A program made the translations under genes and the position numbers. From contig JAFLCA010000001.1 in NCBI GenBank assembly GCA_017302875.1, positions 1 to 64,000 on the forward strand: a stretch of 64,000 nt of DNA, read 5' to 3'. The notes beneath the pieces are model-generated. The model did not search any database, was not told the origin of the DNA, and saw only the letters and a program-made list of their open reading frames with translations. Shown piece by piece: positions 20,835 to 29,752 of this stretch (positions are counted from its first letter, which is position 1; each line of letters starts with the position of its first letter). This stretch comes from Deltaproteobacteria bacterium (GTDB taxonomy: Bacteria > Bdellovibrionota_C > UBA2361 > JAFLCA01).

Positions 20835-21236
20835 ATGCAGCACACGCCTGAGCGCGCATTGCGCGAACTTTTCTTCAGTACGGCTGCATTCTCAGTGGCT
20901 CTCATGCTGATTTCGCTTGCGGCGCAGCACTATTTCGTCATGGTGAAGCCGATCGCAGTCATGATCGGGTGCGTGTTCGCACTTTTCAATTTACTTTTCT
21001 TCAAATACCTGAGCGCGGGGATCTTAGGCGTCGGATCCGTGCACCGCGGGCTGGCAGCCGCCCTGGCTCTCTTGAAATTGCCCCTGTTGGCGCTGCTCGT
21101 GTATGTGCTTTCGCGTCAAAGCGCAGTTGTTATCGCGAATGTTCTAGCCGGGAGCTTGGTATTCATCCCCGGCGCGTTGATGGCGGGCTTTAGGGACGAT
21201 AAAAGTGATGCGGAGGAGGCCGATCGACAGCCCTAA
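20835..21236 (+). CDS. AtpI-like ATP synthase accessory membrane protein
   Basis: 133 residues with four predicted membrane segments (about 13-33, 37-58, 68-90 and 95-118) and a charged, acidic C-terminal tail (DDKSDAEEAD). Size, topology and position directly before atpB match AtpI, the small protein that assists c-ring assembly. Sequence conservation in this family is low, so the assignment rests mainly on context. Confidence 0.6.
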   Translation: MQHTPERALRELFFSTAAFSVALMLISLAAQHYFVMVKPIAVMIGCVFALFNLLFFKYLSAGILGVGSVHRGLAAALALLKLPLLALLVYVLSRQSAVVIANVLAGSLVFIPGALMAGFRDDKSDAEEADRQP

Positions 21237-21370
21237 GGACAAAAAATAACTCTCTACATTTGCTTTCTTTCTCAATATCTTATAGAAACATTCAACAGCA
21301 TGCGGCGTACCGAAGTACCCGCCAAAATACTGATTTCACAGAGACGGCCTAAGCCAGCGTTTCAAAGTCC

Positions 21371-22105
21371 ATGGAAGCACACTACAACTATCTCCAACAT
21401 GTGATTGGACCGAGCGTCCCTCATGCAGATGAGTGGCAGAAATTCGTTACGGCGGTTTTGCTTGCACTCGGTTTGATTGCCATTTCCAAGATTGCGACGT
21501 CTCGCTTGCGTGCGAATGGAGCGGTCAGCGAAGTCGCTGTTAAAAACGCTTTGGTTCCCGATGCTAAGATGAACTTGTTCGGGTTCTTTGATTACTTTAT
21601 CGAAGCCTTCGTAAAGTTTCATGATTCAGTGCTTGGGCACCAGGGTCGTAAGTATCTGCCATTTACCGGCACCCTCTTCATTTTCATTCTCGCTTCGAAC
21701 TTCATCGGCTTAATCCCTGGGGTTCCTGCTCTGACTACTACGGTATGGGTGAACGTCGGTTTGGCCATCGTTGTGTTTATTTTCTTCAATACGCTCGGCG
21801 TAAAAGAGCACGGCGTTATCGGTTACCTTAAGCACTTCGCGCAGCCCCTTTTCCTTGCCCCGTTTCTCTTTCCCTTGGAGATTTTTAGTACGGTTCTGCG
21901 CGTTTTAACGCTTAACCTCAGGTTGTACTGGAACATCTCCGCGGATCATTTGGTGCTCGGGATTTTTACCGGCATGTTGGGGCCGATTCTTCCCGTGCCG
22001 CTATACATTCTTGGAACGTTTGTTTGCTTTATGCAGGCGTTCATCTTTACCACGCTCACAATGGTTTATATTCTTCTAGCGACCCAGCACGAAGAAGAGC
22101 ATTGA
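21371..22105 (+). CDS. atpB: F0F1 ATP synthase subunit a
   Basis: 244 residues, with five to six membrane helices. The essential stator arginine is Arg184, in LNLRLYWNISADHLVLG. In most bacteria this segment reads LRLFGNM, whereas here the Gly is replaced by Trp187 while Asn188 is kept. GRKYLPFTGTLFIFILASNFIGLIPG is the conserved helix-entry segment. Subunit a forms the two half-channels next to the c-ring. The other ATP synthase genes (atpF, H, A, G, D, C) are not adjacent. Confidence 0.93.
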   Translation: MEAHYNYLQHVIGPSVPHADEWQKFVTAVLLALGLIAISKIATSRLRANGAVSEVAVKNALVPDAKMNLFGFFDYFIEAFVKFHDSVLGHQGRKYLPFTGTLFIFILASNFIGLIPGVPALTTTVWVNVGLAIVVFIFFNTLGVKEHGVIGYLKHFAQPLFLAPFLFPLEIFSTVLRVLTLNLRLYWNISADHLVLGIFTGMLGPILPVPLYILGTFVCFMQAFIFTTLTMVYILLATQHEEEH

Positions 22106-22157
22106 AATCTATTTGTTAATCTGTTTTTCTTGTAACCAACAAAATCGAGGAGATGAC

Positions 22158-22478
22158 ATGAACCGATATCTTACAAAAGCTTTCTCTATGCTGGCCCTTT
22201 TGGCAGCAGTAGCGCCTCAGATGGCATTCGCCGCTGAAGGGGAAGTGGCTCATGGTGGCGGAATTTTCGCAATCGGTGCCGGCGTTGCTATTGGTCTTGC
22301 AGCTTTGGGCGGTACGCTCGGACAAGGCAAGGCTATCAGCTCAGCTCTTGATTCAATCGGCCGTAACCCGGCTGCGCAAGGCAAGTTGTTCATTCCGATG
22401 CTTATCGGTTTGGCCTTCGTTGAGTCTCTCGTAATTATCGCTTTCGTTATCGCCTTCCAATTGGTCGGCAAAGCTTAA
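22158..22478 (+). CDS. atpE: F0F1 ATP synthase subunit c with signal peptide
   Basis: 106 residues: an N-terminal signal-like segment ending AFA|AEG, then the two-helix c-subunit hairpin. The ion-carrying carboxylate is Glu89 in LAFVES, and Gln56 (GGTLGQGKA) and Ser90 are also present. Gln, Glu and Ser at these places form the sodium-binding set known from Ilyobacter-type c-rings. The polar loop is IGRNPAAQGK. The ATG at 22158 is chosen because GAGGAGATGAC precedes it; longer frames start at a TTG without a ribosome site. A strong terminator follows. Confidence 0.92.
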   Translation: MNRYLTKAFSMLALLAAVAPQMAFAAEGEVAHGGGIFAIGAGVAIGLAALGGTLGQGKAISSALDSIGRNPAAQGKLFIPMLIGLAFVESLVIIAFVIAFQLVGKA

Positions 22479-22495
22479 TTACCCGAGCTTTCAGT

Positions 22496-22537
22496 AAAAG
22501 CGGGCGCTTCCTCTTAAGGAAACGCCCGCTTTTTTTT
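22496..22537 (+). terminator. Rho-independent terminator after atpE
   Basis: AAAAGCGGGCG-CTTCC and GGAA-ACGCCCGCTTTT form a long GC-rich stem with a short CTCTTAA loop, followed by a run of eight T. It lies 17 bases after the atpE stop and closes the atpI-atpB-atpE transcript, supporting the view that the remaining atp genes are elsewhere. Confidence 0.92.
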
Positions 22538-22638
22538 GTCTAAGTTTTTGGACGACGCTAGCAAGCTGGAAGGATTGGCCCTTTCGCGAAAAAGGCAGAG
22601 CTACTGTGCTGAGTTACCGGAAGAGCCGGAATATTTCT

Positions 22639-23583
22639 TTATTGATTGCGCGACTCAAGCCAACGCTCGGCTTCAATCGCGGCCATGCAGCCTGTGCCCG
22701 CAGCTGTAATAGCTTGTCGGAACACGTGATCCTGAACGTCGCCGCTGGCGAACACGCCTTCAACGTCCGTGGCGGTTGAATTCGGCTTTGGAACTATATA
22801 GCCGTTCTCATCCATCTTGAGCTGTCCCTTAAAGAGGGAGCTGTTCGGGGAGTGACCGATAGCAACGAAAAGGGCATCTGCTGCAAAATCAGAAACTTCC
22901 CCGCTTTGCGTGTCTTTCAGTTTAAGTGAAGTGACCCCTGCTTCTCGTGAACCAGCAATATCGACAATTTGCTTATTCCACAGGATTTCAATCTTGGGAT
23001 TCTGCATAACGCGATCGCGCATGATTTTGGAGGCGCGTAGTTCCCCGCGACGATGAATTAGGTAGACCTTACTGCCGAAGCGAGTAAGGAAGTTAGCCTC
23101 TTCGCAGGCTGAATCGCCGCCGCCATTTACGGCAATGATTTTATTACGGAAAAATGCCCCGTCACAGGTGGCGCAAGTGGAAACGCCGTAGCCCATCATC
23201 TTTCGCTCATTCTCGAGCCCTAGATACTTCGGCGTAGCGCCCGTGGATATAATAAGTGCGTCACAAGTGTAAGTGGCTGAATTTGTTTTAAGGGTAAATG
23301 GGCGAGACTTTATGTTCGCCTCAATCACCGTGTCCACTACGATGGTCGTTCCGAAGCGCGCGGCCTGCTTCTCCATCGTCTGCATAAGATCTGGGCCCAT
23401 GATGCCCTCGGGAAATCCAGGGAAATTCTCGACCTCAGTCGTCGTGGTGAGCTGTCCGCCCGGTAGTGGGCCATGGATCAAAAGTGGAGATAAATTAGCT
23501 CTCGCGGTATAGATAGCTGCAGTTAGTCCCGAAGGGCCTGAACCAAGGATTATTACTTTGTGATGCTGCGCTGCATTTGTCAT
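22639..23583 (-). CDS. trxB: Thioredoxin-disulfide reductase
   Basis: 314 residues. It has the FAD-binding GSGPSGLTAAIYTARA near the N-terminus, redox-active CATC (Cys137, Cys140) followed by DG, the NADPH loop GGGDSACEEANFL with HRR, and the C-terminal FAD motif GVFASGDVQDHVFRQAITAAGTGC. It reduces thioredoxin with NADPH. The frame extends 39 codons further upstream, but the ATG at 23583, with GGAGA before it and the FAD motif in its normal position, is the real start. Only 25 bases separate it from the divergent biotin carboxylase gene. Confidence 0.95.
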   Translation of the reverse strand: MTNAAQHHKVIILGSGPSGLTAAIYTARANLSPLLIHGPLPGGQLTTTTEVENFPGFPEGIMGPDLMQTMEKQAARFGTTIVVDTVIEANIKSRPFTLKTNSATYTCDALIISTGATPKYLGLENERKMMGYGVSTCATCDGAFFRNKIIAVNGGGDSACEEANFLTRFGSKVYLIHRRGELRASKIMRDRVMQNPKIEILWNKQIVDIAGSREAGVTSLKLKDTQSGEVSDFAADALFVAIGHSPNSSLFKGQLKMDENGYIVPKPNSTATDVEGVFASGDVQDHVFRQAITAAGTGCMAAIEAERWLESRNQ

Positions 23584-23608
23584 TGAGCGTTCTCCGCTGA
23601 AATTCAAT

Positions 23609-25255
23609 ATGCAAAATAATAGGATAAGAAAGGTTTTGATTGCAAATCGCGGGGAAATTGCCTTGCGGATTGACCGAGCTTGTAAAGAGCTCGGTATCAA
23701 AACAACCTTTATTGCTTCCGAGGCAGATCGAGATTCCCATTTTGCCCGTTCAGCGGAGGAGTTGGTGATTATCGGCCCCGCTGCCGCTAAGGACTCCTAC
23801 CTCGCCATGGATAAAATCGTGGCGGTGGCAAAAGAGAAAGGCTGCGATGCGGTACATCCCGGATACGGATTCCTTTCTGAGAATGCCGACTTCGCACGAA
23901 AGGTGCAGCAGGCCGGGCTTACCTTTATCGGCCCTGACCCCGAAAGCATCGATGCGCTGGGAAGTAAAACAGAGGCTCGCAAGCGAGTACAGGAGCGCGG
24001 AGTTCCTACCACAGCCGGGGCTCCTGGAAATTTGAGCGATGCGGAGCTGATTGCATTAGCGGAGAAGGTCGGATTCCCTATCATCATCAAGGCAGTTGCT
24101 GGCGGCGGCGGTCGCGGTATGCGAATCGTTAATTCCTTAGAGGAAATGCGGGAGGCCTTGCCGCGGGCGCGCGCTGAAGCGCTTAAGAATTTCTCCAACG
24201 ACGCAGTGTATTTCGAACAATACATTTCTGAGCCACGACATGTCGAAGTTCAGATATTTGGCGATAGCCACGGCAATGTAGTGCACTTCGGTACGCGGGA
24301 TTGCTCTACGCAGCGCCGCCATCAAAAGCTTGTCGAAGAAGCTCCCGCTCCGTTTCTTTCTCCCGATTTACGACGGCGCATTGAAAGCGCAGCCGTCGAG
24401 GCCGCGCGCAGCGTCGGATATAAGAACGCGGGTACCGCTGAATTCCTCGTCAAAGACGAAAAATTCTATTTCCTGGAAATGAACACGCGAATTCAGGTCG
24501 AGCATCCGGTCACGGAGGTTGTGAGTGGTGTGGACCTGGTGCAGTTGCAATTGCGCGTAGCGCAAGGCGAAGCGATTCCGTGGGAGCAAAAAGACATTCG
24601 TATTCGCGGCCATGCCATTGAGTTCCGCATTTATGCAGAAGATCCGGAAAACAATTTTAGCCCCTGCAAGGGACGTATTCGCACCCTGAAACGCCCGCAG
24701 GCAGACTATATTCGAGAAGATGGTGCCTTTGAAGAAGGCGACGATGTGGTGCTCTTCTATGACGCCATGCTCAGCAAGCTTATTGTATATGGTGCAACTC
24801 GTGAGGAGGCTATCGCGCGAAGTTACGAGGCCTTGCGTGAGTATGAACTCGAAGGCATCACCACTACCCTGCCCTTCCATCGTTGGCTTCTGCGTAATTC
24901 ACCGTTCCGCGCAGCCCCGCTGGATATCGGGTATCTGGGCCGAGAGTATAGCGCCGAGAGTCTACGCGCTCTACGAGCAAGCGAGATTCGAGATCCTTCC
25001 TATGTGGAACCGATCGCGGGCGCTGAAAAGCGCGAGATATTCGAATATAAGTGCCGGCGCTTTGATGCGACGTATCAAGTTGAGCTTACCCATCGACGTG
25101 GCGGATTGTTCTTGGCCTGTCCGATAACGGAGCTGGGAAATCGGGCGGCACCAAATTATTGCCGTCTTTCCAATGGAAGAACCGCTGTCATGGAGTCATT
25201 GACTCAAGAGGTGCTGGAGGTTTCTCCCCCGGCCGAAATTTTCCCCAGTCGGTAA
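23609..25255 (+). CDS. Biotin carboxylase-like acyl-CoA carboxylase subunit
   Basis: 548 residues. Residues 1-450 are a complete biotin carboxylase: RKVLIANRGEIALRI, HPGYGFLSENADFA, the ATP lid GGGGRGMR, HVEVQIFGD, RDCSTQRRHQKLVEEAPAP and EMNTRIQVEHPVTE. About 95 extra C-terminal residues resemble the beta-barrel start of propionyl-CoA carboxylase alpha chains, but no biotin-attachment MKM motif follows. It therefore needs a separate biotin carrier and carboxyltransferase. The substrate (acetyl- or propionyl-CoA) cannot be told. Its last 52 bases overlap the convergent pseudouridine synthase gene. Confidence 0.85.
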   Translation: MQNNRIRKVLIANRGEIALRIDRACKELGIKTTFIASEADRDSHFARSAEELVIIGPAAAKDSYLAMDKIVAVAKEKGCDAVHPGYGFLSENADFARKVQQAGLTFIGPDPESIDALGSKTEARKRVQERGVPTTAGAPGNLSDAELIALAEKVGFPIIIKAVAGGGGRGMRIVNSLEEMREALPRARAEALKNFSNDAVYFEQYISEPRHVEVQIFGDSHGNVVHFGTRDCSTQRRHQKLVEEAPAPFLSPDLRRRIESAAVEAARSVGYKNAGTAEFLVKDEKFYFLEMNTRIQVEHPVTEVVSGVDLVQLQLRVAQGEAIPWEQKDIRIRGHAIEFRIYAEDPENNFSPCKGRIRTLKRPQADYIREDGAFEEGDDVVLFYDAMLSKLIVYGATREEAIARSYEALREYELEGITTTLPFHRWLLRNSPFRAAPLDIGYLGREYSAESLRALRASEIRDPSYVEPIAGAEKREIFEYKCRRFDATYQVELTHRRGGLFLACPITELGNRAAPNYCRLSNGRTAVMESLTQEVLEVSPPAEIFPSR

Positions 25256-26007
25256 AGTGCTTCAAGCAATTCAGGGCGCGCCGCTTGCACCTTGATCCTC
25301 TGTCCCGTTCGCGGGTGGGAGAAGGAGATTTTTTCTGCATGTAGTAAAAACTGCGGCGCCGCTTGCGACTCAGGCAAAGCAAGATTTTGGGAGAGTGTCT
25401 GGAGCTCGCGTTCAGAACCATACAGAGAGTCTCCTCGCAGCGGATGCCCAGAGAAGGCGGCATGCGCGCGCACTTGATGACGGCGAGCGGTCGGAGCAAA
25501 GACTTCTATTACCGATAAATCCATAGACGCGTGATACTGTACGAGCGACAGCCGTGAACTGGCCGGAAGAGCACGATCCTTCTGGCGCGGTTTTTCTGAG
25601 AAGACTTTTACTTTCTTGGCACGGCGGTTGGGAGCGCCAATCCAGGTGTCGAGGGCAAGCTGTTGCGGAAATGCACCATCTACGAGTGCAAGGTAGCTTT
25701 TCTCGATCTGTCCTGCGCCTAGCGCCGAGTGTAGCTTTGACCAGGCTTCGGGGGATTTTGCTCCCAAGATTACACCGCTGGTCTCGAAGTCGAGACGTTG
25801 CAAAAGCCCGCCGTCAGAAGCTTTAGGAGAAGCTTTGGCAAGAGGTGGATGCGTCTTAAGTAATTGGGAGGCGAGAGTTACTTTATCGTCTTTCGGCAAA
25901 GAGACTGAATGAATGCCCGAGGGTTTATTAAGAACGAAGCAATCTTCGTCCTCATAGAGCACTGCAAACAATGACGAGTCCTGCAAAGGGCGCTTCACAC
26001 TGCTCAA
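25204..26007 (-). CDS. RluA-family RNA pseudouridine synthase
   Basis: 267 residues. The catalytic aspartate is Asp73 in LLQRLDFETSGVIL, the family signature. FVLNKPSGIHS near residue 30 and the C-terminal RRHQVRAHAAFSGHPLRGDSLYG are also typical. No S4 domain is present. The enzyme isomerises specific uridines in rRNA or tRNA; which ones is not predictable. Its first four bases overlap the stop region of the upstream membrane-protein gene, so the two are translationally coupled. Confidence 0.9.
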   Translation of the reverse strand: MSSVKRPLQDSSLFAVLYEDEDCFVLNKPSGIHSVSLPKDDKVTLASQLLKTHPPLAKASPKASDGGLLQRLDFETSGVILGAKSPEAWSKLHSALGAGQIEKSYLALVDGAFPQQLALDTWIGAPNRRAKKVKVFSEKPRQKDRALPASSRLSLVQYHASMDLSVIEVFAPTARRHQVRAHAAFSGHPLRGDSLYGSERELQTLSQNLALPESQAAPQFLLHAEKISFSHPRTGQRIKVQAARPELLEALYRLGKISAGGETSSTS

Positions 26008-26606
26008 TGGTAGGTGACTTCCTGTGAGGAAGGCGCTGAAGCAAGAGCAGAGAAAATTTCCGCGAGCTTATTGTTAAGGCTTTTGCGATTGGTTTCGAGT
26101 CTGTCGAGCGTTTCTTTAGCTTTGTTCTCGTACTCGGCGAGCGCCCATTGTGGTAATTCCTTTTTCTCTTTTCTGCGGCGCTTCAGTGACTTCTTTGCTT
26201 CGAGTGCCTCGAAGAGTGTGCGTTGTAACTGACTGCGCGTGGAAAGCAGATCTTCAACGACTGCGAGGTTGGGAATGTGCGACGAGGTGCGTTCGGAAAT
26301 GGCGATCAGTCGCGAAACTATCGAAAGATGATGATGGCTGATGCCTTCGATTAAAACCGGATTGCGCGGAACCTGATCGAACAGAAAAGCTTCTTTGAGG
26401 ATAGGCAAAGCCTCAAGGAATGAGCCGTTCTTTATTAATACGTCAGCAGCGGCAAGGGCGCGTTCTTTACGCGCTAGTTTCTGCCGGTATGCCCAGCCCA
26501 GGCCGCCCGAGAAGAGACTTCCAAAAATCGACCACAGCAAATAGCCAATCAACGCAACCGAGCATGCGGCGAGGAGAATGGCTGGGATCAGAGCGGTGGA
26601 AGACAT
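26004..26606 (-). CDS. Membrane-anchored helical protein, unknown function
   Basis: 200 residues. One N-terminal membrane segment (about residues 8-30, followed by a Gly-rich turn) is followed by a cytoplasmic helical region with a TPR-like stretch (AADVLIKNGSFLEALPILKEA) and a very basic segment (KKSLKRRRKEKKELP) before a final coiled coil. I do not recognise a family. The 4-base overlap with the RluA gene suggests co-expression but not a shared function. Confidence 0.6.
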   Translation of the reverse strand: MSSTALIPAILLAACSVALIGYLLWSIFGSLFSGGLGWAYRQKLARKERALAAADVLIKNGSFLEALPILKEAFLFDQVPRNPVLIEGISHHHLSIVSRLIAISERTSSHIPNLAVVEDLLSTRSQLQRTLFEALEAKKSLKRRRKEKKELPQWALAEYENKAKETLDRLETNRKSLNNKLAEIFSALASAPSSQEVTYH

Positions 26607-26692
26607 GAGATTCTTGATGCCTAAAGTAAGAACACGATATAACTATAGTATACTATTTTCACTCGCTTTCTAAGAGGCCCGCAAACCACATC

Positions 26693-27577
26693 ATGATTGA
26701 GCGCCTGAATCAGACCTTCGGGATACCGAAATCCGTCGTTTTCGTGAGAGATAACAACAATTTTGCGAAGGCTTGCCTGACTAGCTCGGCTGGACAAAGG
26801 GCCGATGTTTTTCTTCATGGCGCGCAGGTGTCCTCCTGGGTGGGGCCGCATGGGGAAGATTTGCTCTTCATGAGCAGTAAGGCGGTGTTTGAGCGGGGCA
26901 AGCCCGTACGCGGAGGAATTCCTATTGTTTTTCCGCAATTCGGCAAAGGCGACTTGCCTTCGCACGGGTTCGCGCGCACCAGCATGTGGGAAGTCAAAGA
27001 GAGCTCCATGCTTACCGAGGGCGAGCCTTCGGTTACCTTCAAGCTCGAAGATGGCCCCCTTACTCGAAATTTATGGGCACATCAGTTTGTCCTCGAATAC
27101 ACCGTTACTTTGAGCGACAAGCTTAAGTGCTCTCTTAAGGTGGTAAACTGCGGAACAGTACCCTTCTTTTTCTTCGCCGGATTTCATACTTACTTTCGAA
27201 TTGCTGATATTAATCGCACTTCAATTCATGGATTGCATGAAGTTACCTATCTCGATGCCGCGCGGTCACGCAGTTATGGAGTGCAGAACGCTGATCCCTT
27301 AACTATCGAAGAGCATACGGACCGTATCTATCTAAACGCGCCAGACACTACGCGCATCGGCGATCGCTTGATGAATCGTGAATACACGGTCGTAAAAAAG
27401 AACATTAAAGATTTGGTAGTGTGGAATCCCTGGGAGAATGGCAGCAAGGCCTTTGCAGATCTTGGTCCGCAGGAATATCTCTCGTTCGTATGCGTTGAGC
27501 CGATGATTGTGAATCAGAAAATTACGCTTGGGCCACGCGAGAAATATGAGTGCGCGCAGGAGCTGTCATATCGTTAG
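26693..27577 (+). CDS. D-hexose-6-phosphate mutarotase (YeaD-type aldose 1-epimerase fold)
   Basis: 294 residues, a galactose-mutarotase-like beta-sandwich. FLHGAQVSSWVGPHGEDLLFMS, PVRGGIPIVFPQFGKG and PSHGFARTSMWEV are the conserved substrate-site segments of the YeaD family, and the late VVWNPWENGSK with the final FVCVEP is also typical. These enzymes interconvert anomers of glucose-6-phosphate and related sugars. Its position at the edge of the polysaccharide island may be coincidental. Confidence 0.85.
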   Translation: MIERLNQTFGIPKSVVFVRDNNNFAKACLTSSAGQRADVFLHGAQVSSWVGPHGEDLLFMSSKAVFERGKPVRGGIPIVFPQFGKGDLPSHGFARTSMWEVKESSMLTEGEPSVTFKLEDGPLTRNLWAHQFVLEYTVTLSDKLKCSLKVVNCGTVPFFFFAGFHTYFRIADINRTSIHGLHEVTYLDAARSRSYGVQNADPLTIEEHTDRIYLNAPDTTRIGDRLMNREYTVVKKNIKDLVVWNPWENGSKAFADLGPQEYLSFVCVEPMIVNQKITLGPREKYECAQELSYR

Positions 27578-27592
27578 CGAGCCCAGCTCTCG

Positions 27593-28519
27593 TCAGGCAA
27601 GGCTTTTAAGCCAATATTCGTAGGTGTCTCGCAGGGAATCTTCCAGGCTGTACTTTGGTTTCCAGCCAAGTTCGCTAGCGGCTTTGTCGGCACTTCCGTA
27701 GAGAACCGGCGTGTCCGACGCCCGCATGCGGGGCAAGTCCTGTTCGATTGAGACCGAGGTGCCAGAGATTTTGATCAAACGATCGAGAATATCCTGCATC
27801 GGAACGGGGATGCCGGAGCAAAGGTTGTAGACTCCTTTCCCTTGTACTGCTGCAAGGCGATAGCCGCGCACAATGTCGCGCACATCTGTAAAATCTCGCT
27901 GGGCGGTAAGGTTCCCTACCCGCAGCACCGGCGGGACAAGCTTCTTCGCAATTTGCGCGAGCTGATTAGCAAAATTGGAGACAGCAAACTCTACTCGCTG
28001 ACCTGCTCCGATATGATTGAAGGGGCGAAGGATGATGGTGGAGAAAAACGAAGGGTCAGCAAAGCGCAAGGCAACCGACTCTGACATTACTTTGGAGAGA
28101 CTGTAATTGTCAGCGGGGTGAAGCGGAGCGTCTTCGCGTAGCGGTAAAATGTGCTGCGAACTTTTGCCGTACACTTGTGCGGAGCTGACCAGGATGACCC
28201 GAGTTCTGCTGCCCAAGTTTTTGCATGCGTCGAGTACGTTGAAGGTGCCCACCACATTAATGGCCACCGCCTTTGCAAAATTCTTTTCAGCATCAGGCGG
28301 AAAAGCCATGCCAGCCAGATGATAGACGACTTCCGGCTGGAACTCCTGAATCACTTTACGGCACTGTTCGGCGTCCGAGATATCAAGAGCTACTTCTTTG
28401 CAGTTAAACCCACGCTTCGCACCTAAATAGGTGCCGCAGACCTCGTCTCCGCATTCCAGAAGATGGCGCACGAGATAGCCACCGACGAATCCACAGGCTC
28501 CGGTGACTAATGCTCGCAT
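27593..28519 (-). CDS. GDP-4-keto-6-deoxy-hexose/heptose reductase (Rmd-like SDR)
   Basis: 308 residues, an extended short-chain dehydrogenase. It has NAD(P) motif TGACGFVGGYL, the catalytic VSSAQVYG and YSLSK (Tyr-x-x-x-Lys intact), and the substrate-loop segment FNHIGAGQRVEFAVSNFANQLA with GNLTAQRDFTDVRDIVRGY. The latter strongly resembles Rmd, the reductase making GDP-D-rhamnose, and DmhB-type reductases acting on GDP-6-deoxy-heptose. With HddA/HddC-like genes at the other end of the island, a heptose substrate is as likely as rhamnose. The 4,6-dehydratase that should precede it is not in this window. Confidence 0.8.
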   Translation of the reverse strand: MRALVTGACGFVGGYLVRHLLECGDEVCGTYLGAKRGFNCKEVALDISDAEQCRKVIQEFQPEVVYHLAGMAFPPDAEKNFAKAVAINVVGTFNVLDACKNLGSRTRVILVSSAQVYGKSSQHILPLREDAPLHPADNYSLSKVMSESVALRFADPSFFSTIILRPFNHIGAGQRVEFAVSNFANQLAQIAKKLVPPVLRVGNLTAQRDFTDVRDIVRGYRLAAVQGKGVYNLCSGIPVPMQDILDRLIKISGTSVSIEQDLPRMRASDTPVLYGSADKAASELGWKPKYSLEDSLRDTYEYWLKSLA

Positions 28520-28540
28520 GAAGTACGTGTGCCTCGAAAT

Positions 28541-29752
28541 TTAAGCATGCAGGAAAGTGTCGATAATATAGTCTGCAAAGGGCAAACTGCAAGTCCAACC
28601 TGGCGACACCGCATTAAGCACATGCACGCTCTTCGTATCGCCTTCGACGATGAAATCCTGCACTAATTCCTTAGTTTTTACGTTCAAAAGCTGGGAACGA
28701 ATGCCCGGCGGCGCAAAATCACCGAAACCGTGTGGGTCGATATTGGGGATGAGCAGCTGCGAAAGGCGTATGAGATAGGAGCGCCAGTACTTGCGCACTT
28801 CCGTGAGGGCAAGCGTTCTGAAGTTAAACGCGTTCGAGAGAAATAGACGACTCTCCCACATTCCGATGTCGAAGAACTCTCCGAGATCGAAGCCTTTCAG
28901 TCCGGCATAGTTCTCGCGCCACAGCGCGGGAATGGCCGTTGGGCCAATCTTGATAGTGCCGTCGACCGTTTTAGTGAAATGCACGCCGAGGAATGGATAC
29001 TTCGGATTTGGCACCGGATAGATATTCATGCGCACATCAGACTTGTTTTTCTTGTACTTGAGGTACAGGCCTTTAAAAGGAATGATGGTGTAATTCATTC
29101 CAAATCCGAACTGCTGAGCAATCTTATCGGCATACAGTCCGGCGCAGTTAATGAGCTTGCCCGCTTCGAATGTTCCCTGAGAGGTAAAAATGACGTTGTC
29201 TTGGTGACGAAGGAATCGGCAGTCACACAAAATCTCAACTCCAACCTTTTCGAGATCAGATTTAAGCGTCTGTGCGACGCGGGCCGGATCGGAAGTTGCG
29301 GTGTGCGGAGAGTACAGCGCTTCTCCGCACGTGTGCACATTAGGTTCTAGCTTGCGCGCGTCTGCTTCCGAGATTAATTCTACCTGCGCTCCATTGACGA
29401 TGCCGCGACGATGAAGCTCGCGCAGCGCGGGCAGCTCGCTTTCATAGGAGGCAACGACCAGTTTGCCGCACTCGTTGAGTGGCAGGCTTTTCTCTTTGCA
29501 GTAGGCCCGCAGTTCCTTGTTCCCCTTCACGCACAGCTGCGCTTTTAAGCTGTCAGCGGAATAATAAAATCCCGCATGCAGCACCCCGCTGTTTCGACCG
29601 GAAGCATGCAAGCCTACAGCGGGCTCTTTCTCGATAATTAAGATTTTCGGATTGGAAAACCGGCGCGTGAGTTTTAACGCCAAGGCGAGGCCGATGATTC
29701 CGGCACCAACAATTATATAGTCATACTGCTTTGAGGTGCTCACGTGCGACAC
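28541..29752 (-). CDS. LhgO-like FAD-dependent oxidoreductase
   Basis: 403 residues. N-terminal FAD motif YIIVGAGIIGLALALKL, GLHASGRNSGVLHAGFYY and KLINCAGLYADKIA match L-2-hydroxyglutarate oxidase/dehydrogenase (DAO superfamily), as does the C-terminal NAVSPGWTCSLPFADYI. LhgO oxidises L-2-hydroxyglutarate to 2-oxoglutarate and passes electrons to quinones. It is transcribed just upstream of the Rmd-like gene (21-base gap). Homologues also occur inside polysaccharide clusters, where the substrate is unknown, so the substrate here should stay open. Confidence 0.8.
   Translation of the reverse strand: MSHVSTSKQYDYIIVGAGIIGLALALKLTRRFSNPKILIIEKEPAVGLHASGRNSGVLHAGFYYSADSLKAQLCVKGNKELRAYCKEKSLPLNECGKLVVASYESELPALRELHRRGIVNGAQVELISEADARKLEPNVHTCGEALYSPHTATSDPARVAQTLKSDLEKVGVEILCDCRFLRHQDNVIFTSQGTFEAGKLINCAGLYADKIAQQFGFGMNYTIIPFKGLYLKYKKNKSDVRMNIYPVPNPKYPFLGVHFTKTVDGTIKIGPTAIPALWRENYAGLKGFDLGEFFDIGMWESRLFLSNAFNFRTLALTEVRKYWRSYLIRLSQLLIPNIDPHGFGDFAPPGIRSQLLNVKTKELVQDFIVEGDTKSVHVLNAVSPGWTCSLPFADYIIDTFLHA

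Noticed and set aside
22113-22157. A longer atpE start (TTG at 22113)
   Set aside because: It would place 15 polar residues before the signal peptide; the ATG at 22158 has a strong ribosome site.
23584-23700. A 39-codon N-terminal extension of trxB
   Set aside because: It would overlap the divergent biotin carboxylase gene, and family members start just before the FAD motif.
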